A DNA stretch of 64,000 nt from Mangifera indica (lineage: Eukaryota; Streptophyta; Magnoliopsida; Sapindales; Anacardiaceae), in assembly GCF_011075055.1 (NCBI RefSeq), contig NC_058152.1, positions 3,782,001 through 3,846,000 on the forward strand. The letters run 5' to 3'. Below the pieces are notes generated by a model, which saw only the letters and a program-made list of their open reading frames with translations, was not told where the DNA came from and made no database searches. Made by a program: the position numbers and the translations under genes. Below are positions 1 to 12,530 of the stretch, one piece after another (position 1 is the first letter of the stretch; each line of letters starts with the position of its first letter).

Positions 1-279
1 TGTAAACAATATTAATTAGCAATATGGAAAATATCAAAGCCAAAGGACAATTTCCCACCCAAAGTTTGGTGAAAAGACATGCATACTTACGGAAGATCAA
101 AAACCCAAATGCCCACCGAAAATTTACTTCACTGTCACATACCCAAGAATTTTTAGTTAGAATTAAGGGATAAAATCGCCATTTCATGAATAATAATAAA
201 ATAAATAAAATATATTTCATTTCCCCCCATATTTGGAAAACTAACAATTTTTCTCTAGGATTAAATTTCGAAAAGTTCA
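1..279 (+). mobile_element. Left part of a foldback (MULE-like) element, 5' half of a copy split by an LTR
   Basis: Bases 38-279 match the left part of the complete foldback element at 4008-4920. The 37 bases before it are identical to those before that element (3971-4007), so this is a segmental copy rather than an independent insertion. The copy is interrupted at 279/280 by a 2.2-kb LTR, resumes at 2502 and stops abruptly at about 2754. It has no right terminal repeat. Confidence 0.75.
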
Positions 280-2501
280 TGTAATATCCCTCCTCAAAAG
301 TACTACCCACCGAAAGAGAAATGTTACAAATTAATATTCAAAGCATCTATTTTATTTTTTTTAAATACTTTAAAATGAACGCATCACTAAAATTGTTTAG
401 AAATTATTCTAAGAAAAATAAAAATCTGGAAGCAAACAAAAAATATATATATCTCATATGAAAACTCATTTGAAACATCTAAGATCATGGAGTAATCATA
501 TGCATGCCCCTAAATACAACTATATAACTATCTGAATAGGGCCAAAAATCAACAGTATCATATACATGTAACAGAAACCATAGGTGACCAGCCCCAACCT
601 GAGTCTATCTTCGCTGACCTGACCCTGTCTCACAGCTACCTCGATCATCCGTACCTGCAATCATGAAAGAAAAGGAAGTGAGAGATAAGAACACTCAGTA
701 AAGGAAAAGAATTAAGTAAACTATCTCATTTCCTGTTCTAACTCACTCTCGAGATTGAACCTCACATCATAACCTCTATAAGAAATAGAGGGGATAATCT
801 AGTTCATTCTTTACTATTTGGGTCATACTTTGTCCTATCTAGTGTCTATTTGATACTTTCTGGAAGCTGCCTATAGAGATTTGACCCTTTTTTAAGCTCG
901 AGCTCTCTTCATTTCTCTCACTAGACCATTTTTAAATCTGAATTAAACTCTACTACAAGCGTGCTTTACTGTGAGCGAACCCTACTAGGGGTCTATATCC
1001 TACTACGGATATGTCCTACTGTGAGCGGTGTAGTGTATAGTGCTCCCTTATAGTTCATAGCATGCATACATATATTATATCTTATTAATCTTGCTTCCAT
1101 CTAAAACTATTCATAACTCACCATACCATACTCTTGGGATGACCCTTGAATATTGAACCCTAAATTCATTTTCTTGCTTTTCTTCTTCTTTTCTTTTTCT
1201 CTCATTTCTTTCCTTTCCTTTCTTTCTTTCTTCCTTTCCTTTTTCTCCTTTTCTTTCTTTCCAAAAACTGTGAAATACTGTTCATAAGATTGTTCATGTG
1301 GTAAGGCATTCTTCTTTTTCATACAATTTAATAGTCCCAACTCTCTTTAATTCATACAAGCTATATATCGTTGAAAAGAGAATTCAAAGAGCTTTCCAAT
1401 AAGCTATAATAGCACTTCTAATTCATTAGATAACACAGTCAAAACGTGAGATGTAATCAGTGGCAAAAAACTATCTTCATTGTTTATTTAGTAAAACAGT
1501 TCTTTTGGTTCATACAATATTTAACAATCTAAATGATCTCTAATTCATACAAGATATATATCATTGGAAAAAGGATTCAAAGAGATTTCCAACAAGCTAT
1601 AATATCACTCATGATTCATCAAATAAGGTAGCCAAATCGTGGGATGAATTTAGTGGCAAAAAACTGTCTTCACTGTTTATTTGGTAAGACAGTTTTTTTT
1701 GTGCATGCAGTTTAGTAGTCCAAATGGTCTCTAATTCATACAAGCTATATATCATTGAAAATAAAATTCAAAGAGCTTTCCAACAAGCTATAATAGAACT
1801 TATGATTCATCAGGTAAAACAGTCAAAACATGGGACGAAATCAGTGGTAAAACTGTGAATATTATCCAATTCTCTACTATGAACAAAATCACACACATAG
1901 ATACCCCAAATGGAAAAACAACATATCTCAACTTCAAAATCATCATTTATAACATAGATCCAAGGAACCAAAAACATAAAACATGAAACATATCAAGAAT
2001 AATACCCCTTACCTTGTTTCAAGCCAAATTTTTACAAGTTGACTCCCTCCTCTTTGTTTTGCTTCCTTTATCACCAAAACCACTTTAAATCAACACCAAA
2101 ACCACTTTAAATCAACACCAAAACACACTAACATATTCACATAACATGCATATAAATATAGGTAAAGGGAAAAGAAAGAGATCTTTTGGTTACCAAAGTG
2201 CTTCCTTTTTTCTCTTTTTATTTTATCTTCCAAAATCCTTTTAATTCCTTCATTTTTCTTCACAAAACAAAAGAAAACAACATGAAAGAGGCTGGCTACT
2301 AGAGTGGACGGGAGAAGGTGATGGAAAAAGCTTGAAGTTTCCTTCATTTTTTTGTCTTTTTTCTCTTTATATACATCTTTATCTCTTTTCTTTTTCTTTT
2401 TTATTTTGTATTTCTTTATATATATATATTTAAAATTGAAAATATCTCAAAACAAGATCAAAAGATATAAATACCCTTAGAACATACCTGAGGGTATTAC
2501 A
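280..2501. mobile_element. Solo LTR, about 2.2 kb, inside the foldback element
   Basis: The insert starts TGTAATATCCC and ends GGGTATTACA, the TG...CA termini of an LTR retrotransposon. A 5-bp target duplication GTTCA lies at 275-279 and 2502-2506. The paralogous foldback element shows the empty site at about 4248-4252, with ATTCA once, which fixes both ends. I see no gag or pol reading frame and no second LTR, so a solo LTR is the simplest reading. The TGTAATAT-CCC start is common in plant Ty3/gypsy LTRs, but the lineage is not determinable here. The interior carries pyrimidine-rich runs (about 1170-1260) and about three tandem 192-bp repeats. Confidence 0.75.
1340..1880. repeat. Three tandem repeats of about 192 bp inside the solo LTR
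   Basis: The phrase TTCATACAAGNTATATATC recurs near 1351, 1543 and 1735. Each time it is followed by a purine-rich stretch, an AGCTATAATA motif and a run ending near AGTGGCAAAAAACTGTCTTC. Copies are roughly 80-90% alike by eye. A separate short tandem duplication (unit CACTTTAAATCAACACCAAA) lies at about 2080-2115. Confidence 0.75.
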
Positions 2502-2754
2502 GTTCACTTTTCTCTCTAGGGTTTTGATTTTCTGGTGAAACTTCTCTCTCTCCAGCAACCAACACTATCCAACCATTTCTCTCATTTTTTTTGACCTCGT
2601 CTTTGCCAGAGAAAACAAGGCATTGTCTGGACAAAGATGAACCATCTTCATCTAGACGAATCGATCAGGTCGTTGATTGAAATAACCATGTCTAGAACCA
2701 TGGGTTAGGAGAAGACCAGAAGGCCACGGAAACACGACGACTGTAGCTGATTCA
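2502..2754 (+). mobile_element. Continuation of the interrupted foldback element, truncated
   Basis: This stretch aligns with 4248-4493 of the complete foldback element and breaks off after GATTCA. It then joins unrelated sequence. The break is best explained as a tandem-duplication junction. Confidence 0.7.
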
Positions 2755-3120
2755 GGTATTAAGACATGGTGAAATTTTTATTTGGATTGTATTGATTTAA
2801 TTATTTTTTTAGTCATTGAATATGCGGTAATGGATTTAAACATATCTTTATATTTTACCTTTCATGAATATTGGATGTATGTCTCTCAAGAGGTAACATA
2901 AGTGGTTAAAAAAAGATTTTATGTATAGAAAAATATGAGTTTAAGTCTCTTTGGTGAAATGTCAAAATTAAATTCTTAACTTACTAAGGGTTTATCCTAC
3001 CCAATGTAATTGATTTCACTCAATATGATGATTCGGTTTAGGGTGAGATTCCTCGTTACCAAAAAAAAAAATTTGGATGTATGCAACTTTGCACTATCTT
3101 TTAAAACACTATTAATTTTA

Positions 3121-3786
3121 GGCTAAAAGACTATTTTCCATCCAAGGTTTGTTGAAATGACAAATTTCAATTCTTCAAGTTTCAAAAGTAAGATTCCAAA
3201 TTTCTCATTCTTTTACTTTTGTTAGTGAATTTTATTAAGTGAAAGGTAAGAATGTTATTTTTCATTGACTACTCTAATTTTTATTTTATCTTTTTCCCTT
3301 ATATTTTTTTGTTTTTCTTTTCCTCTTTTATAAATTTTTTCCCTTATTTTTTATTTGCTCTTTTCAAAAGTTGGAGGGAAATTATAATTTTTGAAAATAT
3401 CACGGTATTAATAAAATTTTAAGTTTTTTTGAAAATATGAAAAATTGTAAGAATATTTTTAAATTTTAATATAAAAAATGACAGTTACACTTCAAATAAC
3501 TTATCAAAATGCAAAATTTAAAAGTTGATTAAAGTTTTTATTTTTTATTTTTTAGAGTTTAAGTGAGAAATTTTTAAACTAATACAGATATATTAGTAAT
3601 TTGATATTTCAATTAAGTTAATAACAATTATGTAATTTTAATAAAAGAACAAACCAATCATTTCAAATAAAACCAAATAGGTTTATTAATAGAATTGGAT
3701 CATGGATAGAAATTTGTCTTTTTGAAACTTAGTCAGTGTGAATTTGTCATTTCATCAAACCTTAGGTGGGGAATAGTCATTTGACC
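3121..3786. mobile_element. Foldback (MULE-like) element, about 666 bp
   Basis: The left end reads GGCTAAAAGACTATTTTCCA. The right end, on the reverse strand, reads GGTCAAATGACTATTCCCCA. The inverted match continues for at least 70 bases through the shared phrase GAAATGACAAATT. Flanking 9-mers TTAATTTTA and TCAAATTTA match at 7 of 9 positions, consistent with an aged 9-bp target duplication. It is AT-rich inside with no coding capacity. Confidence 0.65.
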
Positions 3787-4007
3787 TCAAATTTATTAGG
3801 ATTAGAACTTGGGCAAAGCTAGGAACTTTTTAACAACAATCAAAATGTCAATTTTTTTTTTTTAACAAAAATAAAACATATTGGTTAATTTTCATAATAT
3901 TTATACGTTATCTAACACTATTGATGCAAATAGAACAGCGACTTGAGCAAAACATGCTAAAAAATATTTATGTAAACAATATTAATTAGCAATATGGAAA
4001 ATATCAA

Positions 4008-4920
4008 GGCCAAAAGACTATTTCCCACCCAAAGTTTGGTGAAAAGACGCATATGTACCTACAGGAGATCAAAAACCCAAATACCCACCCAAAATTTACT
4101 TCATTGCAACACACCCAAGAATTTTCAGTTAGGGTTAAGGGATAAAATCATCATTTAATGAATAATAATAAAATAAATAAAATATATTTCATTTCTTCCC
4201 TTATTTGAAAAATTAACAATTTTTTTTTTAGGATTAAGTTTTAAAAAATTCACTTTTCCTCCTAGGGTTTTGATTTTCTTGCAAAACTTCTCCCTCTCTA
4301 GCAATCAGCACTATCCAACCATTTCTGTCACTTTTTTTGACCTCGTCTTCGCTAGAGAAAATGAGGCGTCGACTAGATGAATCAATGAGGTCGTCGATTT
4401 GGCTTTGTCGGTTTAAATCAATGGTCATGTCTAGAACCATGGGTTAGGAGAAGACCATAAGGCCACGAAAACATGACAACTATAGTTGATTCAATGAAAC
4501 GAGATGAAAATGAACAAAAACATGTTGGTCTTCAATTCATCCCCGATTTATCTTTGATTGTTCGTCGATCGGAGCTTTTTCACATGTCATCAAAGTCATC
4601 AGTCGTGGCAGAGGGAGAAGGGAGGACAGAGATAATGGTTGTCACTATCGCTAGAAAAGAGAAAACCTAAAGATTTGCAGGTGGAAAAGTCACTTTTCAA
4701 AGTTGAGATCTGGGGTGAAAGTCTATTTTCAAAATTTGGGGGAGAAATGAGATTAATTTACATATTTTTTAATAATATTATTAAAATAATGATTTTATCC
4801 TTATATTTAATGAAAATTTTAACGGAAGTTTAAAGATGGGTGGGTGTTTGGGTTTTTATACTCCTATGGGTGTGTTTTTGTCTTTTAACCAAACATTGGG
4901 TGGGAAATAGTCCTTTGGCC
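4008..4920. mobile_element. Complete foldback (MULE-like) element with 9-bp target duplication
   Basis: Terminal inverted repeats begin GGCCAAAAGACTATTTCCCA on the left and GGCCAAAGGACTATTTCCCA on the reverse strand at the right. They extend inward through the motif CCCAAATACCCACCC. A perfect 9-bp target duplication AAATATCAA lies at 3999-4007 and 4921-4929, which is the length expected for Mutator-like (MULE) transposition. There is no transposase, so it is non-autonomous. The centre (about 4480-4670) is less AT-rich and has short open frames that I judge not to be genes. Confidence 0.85.
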
Positions 4921-4929
4921 AAATATCAA

Positions 4930-5698
4930 TTACCCCTAAATATGAAAAATGTCAATTGACCGACCATGCATATCACACATAACCGTATATCAGTTAGCCC
5001 CTACTATATCAATCACACATGTCTAACTAATGAAATGACAAATTTCAATAACTGTAACATATAAAAAATATCAGTTATACCCCATTGGGTAGATCACACA
5101 TATCTATGTCAAATATCATTGTGTTTTACTAAAGAGTAGTGTTATATGCATAAATAACAACATATTATTATGTGATTAGATAGCTAAAAATTAAAAACAA
5201 AATAATATCTAATCACATGGTTACATATCTTGTTTGTACACAAAGTTGTGCACATAATTTTATTGTTTACTAAATATAAATCACGTTTATTAGAAAAATT
5301 GAGATGACATAACCATTTTCATGCCTGATTTTACTAATAATCAATTCTAATTTTGTTCAATCACAAATACATTCATACAAATCAAGAAAATTACAATATG
5401 ATTCAATACATTTTACAAAAAAAAAAAAAAAAATCAGCCGAAAAGCTTATATCTCATACCAAGACATCTCACTATTCATTCCAAAAAAACAAGTAAATCT
5501 TAACATTCTAAGCAATGAAAGATAAAAATGAACAATTTACTAATCTTTTCCTTCTAACTACCAAATGTTTAAAAACTTCATTGTGGATCATTCATTCAGT
5601 AAATCAGAACTTTGAGGCTAACCATATGGTTTGACAAAGCAACATGTATAACTTCTTGTTTAAGTTGGAAAGAGCCCATTTGTGATTTGAAATAAAAA
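4930..5698. other. AT-rich intergenic sequence, nothing recognised
   Basis: There are no long reading frames. The stretch contains short near-repeats around TATCAGTTA/ACCCCTA motifs (4925-5100) and a poly-A tract (5418-5433). No gene or RNA is recognised. Confidence 0.5.
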
Positions 5699-6546
5699 GG
5701 CCAAAAGACTTATTCCCACCAAAGGTTTGGTTCATTTTCAAACGCCCACCCAGGGGATTTCAAAAACTCAAATACCCACTCATTATCCAATTTCTATTAA
5801 ATTTTTTTGTTAGTGATAAAGATAAAACTGTTACTTTACCACTAATATAAGATAAATAAAATTATATCTTATTTTACCTCTTAATTAAAAAAAACAATTT
5901 CCCCCATCTAAAAGTTTGGAAAGTTGCATTTTCCTCCTAGGGTTTGGTTTTTCTAATTCCGATGATCACTCCAAGAAAATCGTTGCCTAACGTTCCCACC
6001 ACCTCCCTCCCTGGTGGTTTCTTGATATAAAAACTCTAAAAATCTGATCAAAATGGTCAGAGGATGTTACATAGATTTGTGCATTGTCTGACCATTGGTG
6101 CATCGACCAAACGACATATAGATAATGACACACATGTTTGTGCGTCCTCTAGTTGACACATAAATGGTTAGAGGATGCACAGATCCATGCGACATCGCAT
6201 ATACCTTTGCAACGTCATCCAACCATTTCGATTGGATTTTTGATGTGGAAAAGTTGGCTGACGACCTTCTTAGAGTAATTATTGGAACTGGAAAAATCAA
6301 ACCCTAGGAGAAAATGCAATTTTTCAAACTTTTGGGTAAGGGAAATTGTTTTTTTTTTTAAACTAAGGGGTAAAATGAGATATAATTTTATTTATTTTAT
6401 ATTAATGATAAAATGACGATTTTAGCATTGCCACAAACAGAAAAATTTAACATAAATTGAATGATGAATAAGTATTTGGGTTTTTGAAACAGTGTAAGTA
6501 GATGTTTGGAAATACACTAAACCTTGGGTGGGAACCTAGTTAGTAA
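5699..6546. mobile_element. Foldback (MULE-like) element, about 850 bp, right end eroded
   Basis: The left end starts GGCCAAAAGACTTATTCCCA. The right arm, read in reverse, contains TTCCCACCCAAGGTTTAG near 6510-6535. The inverted similarity runs almost to the centre: the arm around CTCCTAGGGTTTGGTTTTTC (5933-5952) pairs with CTCCTAGGGTTTGATTTTTC in reverse (6290-6309). The extreme right terminus is degraded and no target duplication is clear. Confidence 0.7.
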
Positions 6547-6842
6547 ATATGAGAACCGAAAAAATGGTATGCGAATTATACAAGTATAATACGGTGAATA
6601 ATGAAAAATATGTTTGAAAAAAAATGCCCTTAAAATTTTCATATGGGAAAAGTATGGAACGTGTATATACAGGTTTAATACGACATATTGTCAATAATAC
6701 GTTTATAAAAATACGACAGTATCATAATAATTTTAGTACTTTTCACAAATCTTCTATTGAAAATCATGTGTAAAAAAACTTTGTGAGATATGTTTAGTTA
6801 TGTCTCATTTCATATATCCTTCTCTAATTTGGATAATATATA

Positions 6843-9800
6843 TTACATTATTTTCATATAATATGGAAAGAGTGTTTGTTGTAGAAGAAAGACGATATAT
6901 ACTCCAGATATGATAAATGATAAACCGTAACCATATGTATTTTTGGTTGGCTTCATAGAGTTAAAATCTTTGAATAATTTGAAGATATTGCAACCAAAGT
7001 CTGTTTGTGAAGTGCTTTGATATTGTTGTATCATTATAAGTGAAAATATATCTTATCTAGGAGCAGGTCTTATAAGGGTCAGAAAAATAACCATTATCTA
7101 AATAGCCAATCAAACTAAGATTTTTAGAAGATTTGACATAATAGAATAATTTAAAATCTCTAGTTTCACATAAGTACCGAAATATATGTTTGATTTCGTT
7201 CTAGTGGCACATAGCTAAATCAAGCCAATAAATTTACTACAAATGATATAGCCAATCTAATGCATTGGACCAAATGAAATAGAACTCCAATGACATTAAA
7301 ATATGATATTTTAGGATCAAGTATCTTTTCATCTTCCTCTTTAAAACGAAATAGATCATTTTCGGATTGAGAGGTTGAACAACTATTGAGATGCTTAAAG
7401 GATAAGTCTTATCCATATTAAAACATTTTAACAATTTTCTATGTACACTAATTGATAGATAAGTATTCCATTTGAATTGTGTTTGATCTGTAGACCGAGA
7501 CAATATTTTATTTTCCCTAAACATTCATCTCAAATTTTTTTTTTAGATATTTGATAATTTTTTAAAGCTCTTCCACATAAACTACTATAATGACAAATCT
7601 CGATTCTAATATTTTGATAAAAACACATGGGTATATAAAATTATTCAAATAACCCTCTTTTTTCAAATATTCACTAAAGTGATTGTACCATATTCTTTCA
7701 GAGTGTTTTAATCTATACAATAATATATGTAATTTAATTAAGCACATACCTCTTGAATTGACCCTTTTTGTTTCAAGCAATTTAAATCCTTCAAGGAATT
7801 TCATATAAATTTTAGTTTCCAAATTTTCATACAAATAAGTAGTAACTACATTAGACGCATATCTAGTCCTTAAGAGACTGTTAAGCTGATTAATTATCTA
7901 AATGTGATTATATTCATTATAGTGCATATGTTTTATCAAAGTTTATACTGGACCTTTGGAAAAAACCTTGGTTTACAAGTATTGCTTTATATCTAGTAAT
8001 CTTATTTTTTCTCACAAATACCCATTAATATCCAACAAGTTATATGTCCTTACGTGTTGGAATTATAGACCCAAACACTTGACGTTTTGTAAGTGAAACT
8101 AATTCTGCTCTAATTGTTTCTTCCCATTTAGGCCAATTATATCTTTGTCTACACTTATCCACAGTATGTGGTTCAAAATCATCATCATTCATAATTTCAA
8201 TAGCTACTGCAAATGAAAATATATCATCAATGTTAATCGTTTCATAGTTCCACATCCTCGTATATAAGTATAATTTAAAAATGTTTCAGTATTCTCATTT
8301 TCTTATTTTTCAGAGGTTTGTGCCACTTCAGGTGTTTAAGTGTATTCAAGGATCATAACCTCTTCTGGAGGAATATTAGAGAGTATGAATTTTTCATTTA
8401 TTTTAAGATTATTATGATTGATATTTGTTTGATTATTTGTCGCTCTTTTTTTAGGAATAATGTCCTTCGATCCAATAGGTAATTACACTTCTAATGTGCA
8501 GTAGATTGATCAATCATAACTCGAATGGATTGTTCAACAATCATATTAATTCTTACTGGTGTATTAACAGTTGATATATATGATCTTGTAACATTTGTTG
8601 TATTTACAAATGCAACAAACATTTGGTTGGTAATAATTAATAAAATCACAATCCTTTGCACTTCAGTTTTATTTTAAGATGTACAAAAATCTAGATGAAA
8701 CATGATAGATACATACCAAGTAAGTTTATGTCTAACTTCAAGAGGCATTTTCATTTTCCCTAAAGGTAGAAGTGTTGTCTTATCAAAGTAATAATTTATA
8801 AATTATGTAGTAAAAAAATCACCTATTAATGGTTCCAGATATCTAAGAATAGATAGTGAATTATATCCAATATAAATTCTTAAACGACATTGAGGTCTCA
8901 TTTTTGTGTATTGAAAAGATGCAATAGAGACATATATAACATAATCAAATATCTTCAAATGAGATCTATTAGGTTGGTGACCAAAAACCAATTGTAGAGG
9001 GGAATATTAATGATAAGAGAAAGGTCGCAAGCAAATTAATGCTACAACAAGTAATATAACATGTTTTCACATAAAAGTTGGTAATTAAGTTCTTAGTAAT
9101 AAAGTACATGCAATTACCTGAAGCCGTTTGATAAGATACTCAACTAATTCATTTTGAGTATAGACATGCAAGACTAGATACTCACTGTCAATCTCCATAG
9201 ACATGCAATAATAATCAAATGTCTTAGATATAAATTCACCAATATTATCTAGTTGTATTAACTTGATCAAATAATCTGAGAAATGTATATTTAATTTGAT
9301 AATTTGTGTTAACAGTTTAGCAAAGATAACATTTTGAGTTGACAATAAACAAACATGAGACTATCGTAGAAATGCATTAATCAAGATCATAAAATAACGA
9401 AATGACCTATTTGGTGGATGAATGAGTCCATATATGTCCCCTTGAATCTTTTATAAGAATGATGAGATTCAACTCCAATTTTAAAAGAAGATGGTCTAAT
9501 TACTAATTTGCATTGTGAATAGACTATCCAAAAGTTTTTATTGGATAATAAAATTTTGTGATTTTTTAATGCATATCCATGTGAATTTTCAATAATCTTA
9601 TGCATCATTGCAAATCTTGGGTGACCCAAATGGCTATGTCAAAACATAAATATTTTTGGATTAGAGAACTTTTGGTTCGATACAACATATATTTTAATTG
9701 TCTTTATGATTGTATAATACAATTCAGATGATAAAACAAATAATTTTTTTTAGTATAAGTCTTCTTTCGACAACATTACCAATTATATAAATAAATTTAG

Positions 9801-10070
9801 CACCATTTTCACTCATGGTTTCAATGTGATAACTATTATTTTTATATCATTAAAATTAAGTAAATTTCTTTTGGATCTACTTAAATATAATGCATAATTA
9901 ATGCTTAATTTGATACCATTTTTTCAAAAACATTGTGGCTCTTCTAAAGTCTTCAATGAAATTTATTGATCCTGATGCTTAATCGATGCTAAAGTTAAGA
10001 AAAATTTATTTTTTCTTAAAAATTATGTGCATTATTGTATTATCCACTAAATACATATCTCCATCATCAG
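6843..10070 (-). mobile_element. Decayed Ty1/copia retrotransposon pol region
   Basis: Fragments of a copia polyprotein lie on the minus strand in the normal order protease, GAG-pre-integrase, integrase, reverse transcriptase, RNase H. A degenerate protease start (DMYLVDNTIMHI) is near 10060. A GAG-pre-integrase-like piece starting MGHPRFAMMHKIIENSHGYAL is at 9387-9629. Integrase C-terminal pieces lie at 8803-9345, including HLKIFDYVIYV. The RT segment at 7562-7834 contains IYMKFLEGFKLLE, LYRLKHSERIWYNHFSEYL and VVYVEEL, where active elements have VYVDDL. Connection-domain remnants lie at 7237-7524. Stops and frameshifts separate all pieces, so it is dead. I could not define its LTRs. Confidence 0.8.
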
Positions 10071-11425
10071 CTTTTAAAGTTAATACTTCAATTTTGAAGT
10101 CTATATCCTTTTATTTAAAAAATATGTTAGTCATAATGTACATAAATAGCGAAGGGAAAGAGAACATGATAATAAAATACAAAATAATATTCATGACTCC
10201 AAGTTAATTATATATGATAGATTCTAATTATGAAAATTTTAGGCATTTACGTTACTAGTCAAGTAACCTATATTTTTATTCTTGAAAGAACTCTTAAAAA
10301 ATCAAGATTTATTAGATCGACAAGATCTAAATCATCAACAAATTTGATTCTATTTTTATGGATGTTTAATATAGATTCACTCAATGTTTGTGTGTATTAC
10401 ATGTATACAACTAATAACATTTATAACCACACCTATTATTTTATAGTTTACTCTGTATTATTCTTTATTTCGTTTCAGTCTTAGTCCACTTTTGATGATC
10501 TAACTGAGATTTTCTATTTTAACTATTTTCGGGTCGAAAATTATTTCATCCATGACTTACTCACACCCATGATAATTACTACTGACAATTACGTTCACTT
10601 CAAGGAATGATACAGTGTTTATGGGGTGAGTTTGATGATTTTTCATTAATGAGAAAATATAATATTAATTCAGAATTTCTTTATCCGATATTGCTAGTAC
10701 ATGAACATATTAATAAAAAAAAAATGAAAGGTGAAAAATATTTTTCTTCCAAATTCTCTCAATCAGGAAAAAATTTTGAACATCACAGACTTGTACTAAA
10801 TTACAAAGTCATTAAGAGTATTACTGAATCTGATGTTAAAATTTATCTTTCAAATTTCTCTACAAATTTATTAAATCTATCATTATATACACATATTCGG
10901 CTTGCAATTCTTTGAGGATGTGATGTCAATAAAATAGTGGCTTTGGATTTGTCTTTCTAAGATATTTAATTTAATCACTTTTTCAATGCTCATGAATTCT
11001 AGATGGAGAATCGTATATAAACCCATTTAATATTATTCATCCAATTTTAGAAACTCCAAATTAAAATATTATCTCATATTCATAAAACTTTTAGTTTTAT
11101 AGACAATATACTAAAATTAATCTTTGAAACTTCAGATTTAAATAATATTTCATATTTATAAAACTTCTAATTTTGTTATTAATATTCAAAATATGATAGT
11201 ATTTAAACTTTAATTATAAGTATATTTTAGACTTCAAGTTCATATTTTTTCACAATTTATGCAAGTTTCAAGTTGCAGATGAAATATAGTTATTATAAAA
11301 TAAATAAATATTTTGATGGAATTCGAGACATCGAGCTTATATGTATAGAAATATATATTCTCACGATTTTATAAATTTCAGGTTGTAAATCGGATACAAT
11401 TATTATAATATAAATATATATTCAA
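10071..11425. other. AT-rich stretch, probably decayed retrotransposon flank
   Basis: There is no recognisable gene. Reading frames at 9986-10915 on the plus strand have low-complexity composition and no family signature. This stretch lies upstream (minus-strand sense) of the copia protease relic, where gag and the 5' LTR would be, but it is too degraded to assign. Confidence 0.4.
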
Positions 11426-11590
11426 ATGATATTCAAGACTTCGAGTCTAAACTCATGATTTTGTAAATTTCAGGTTACAAATGATATTCAAGACTTCAGG
11501 TCCAGATTCACGATTTTGTAAGCTTTCAATTACAAATGATATTCAAGATTTCGGATCTAGATTCATGATTTTACAAACTTTAGATTATAA
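11426..11590. repeat. Three tandem copies of a 55-bp repeat
   Basis: Units begin ATGATATTCAAGA at 11426, 11481 and 11536, exactly 55 bases apart. Each continues with a TTCATGATTTTGTAAA-like segment and an ATTACAA-like end. Looser relatives of the unit lie upstream (about 11220-11400). Confidence 0.8.
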
Positions 11591-11625
11591 ATGAGATACA
11601 ATTATAATTCATATTAACATAATCA

Positions 11626-12521
11626 GGGAGAAGGACTATTTCCCACCTAACTTTTGATGCGTTTCCAAAATGCCATCCACGACAGATGAAAATCCACTTT
11701 TCCCACCCATGAGCCGTTAATATGGATGATATCTGTTTGCATAAGGGTAAAATGTCCATTTTTCCCTTGTTAGATGAAATGACAAAACTACCCCTCAATT
11801 TAGAAACTAACATTTCACCTTACCTAAAGTTTTTAAACTTTGAAAACTAATATTTTCACCCTCAAACCTAGGGTTTCCATATTTTTCAAAATACAGTCAC
11901 CCCCATAACTTTCAAAACTAGCAGTTTCACCCCCATTCTTCAACTTCATCTCCCGACGTCGTTTTCGGCATCGTCACCGTCCTCTTCCTTCTCCTGGTGG
12001 GACGACGGTGGTGCGATGAAGAGATCTTCATCTCCTCGTCGCACGGTGCAACGAAGAGATAGAGATCTCTTTGTCACACCACCGTGCGACGAAGAGGTCT
12101 CTCTTCGTCGCTCCACCCAGATGACGAAGGACAACTCTTCACCATCCTTCATCGCTCATCGCGTCGTCCTGACACTACGACGAAGGGTCGTCCTTCGTCG
12201 TCCTTTGTAATCGGAGATGAGAGATTGATCGATTGCGTTGGCCGTCGGTAGTAGCCGGAGAAGGAAGCAAACTCTAGGGGTGAAATCTAAACTTTTCAAA
12301 CTTTGAGGATGAGTTAGTTATTAGTTTTTAAAACCTGGAGGGGGGAAACGGTAAAATTTTAAAGTTTTAAGGTTTTAAATAGTAAATAATGATTTTGCCC
12401 CTGTCCCTAACTGAAAAATTGGACGATAATTTGGTCATTGGTGGGAAAAGTGGATTTTCATCTGCCGTGAGTGACATTTTGGAAATACATCAAAAATTAT
12501 GTGGGAAATAGTCCTTCTCCC
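11626..12521. mobile_element. Foldback (MULE-like) element with perfect 9-bp target duplication
   Basis: Both termini read GGGAGAAGGACTATTTCCCA inward. The inverted repeats match for over 90 bases (shared GATGAAAATCCACTTTTCCC). A perfect 9-bp duplication ACATAATCA lies at 11617-11625 and 12522-12530. The terminus differs from the GGCCAAAAGAC group but shares its GACTATTTCCCACC core. The centre (about 11940-12280) is GC-rich, with repeated GACGAAG/CTTCGTC motifs on both strands. It gives short open frames but no recognisable protein. Confidence 0.85.
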
Positions 12522-12530
12522 ACATAATCA

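Noticed and set aside
1107..1340. 77-codon Lys/Glu-rich frame on the minus strand
   Set aside because: It is the complement of a simple pyrimidine run (TTTCTTTCC repeats) inside the solo LTR.
6067..6300. 77-codon frame on the minus strand
   Set aside because: It lies in the palindromic core of a foldback element and has no family signature.
12016..12210. Arg-rich frames on both strands
   Set aside because: They come from the GACGAAG/CTTCGTC repeats in the core of a foldback element; frames opening on both strands reflect composition.
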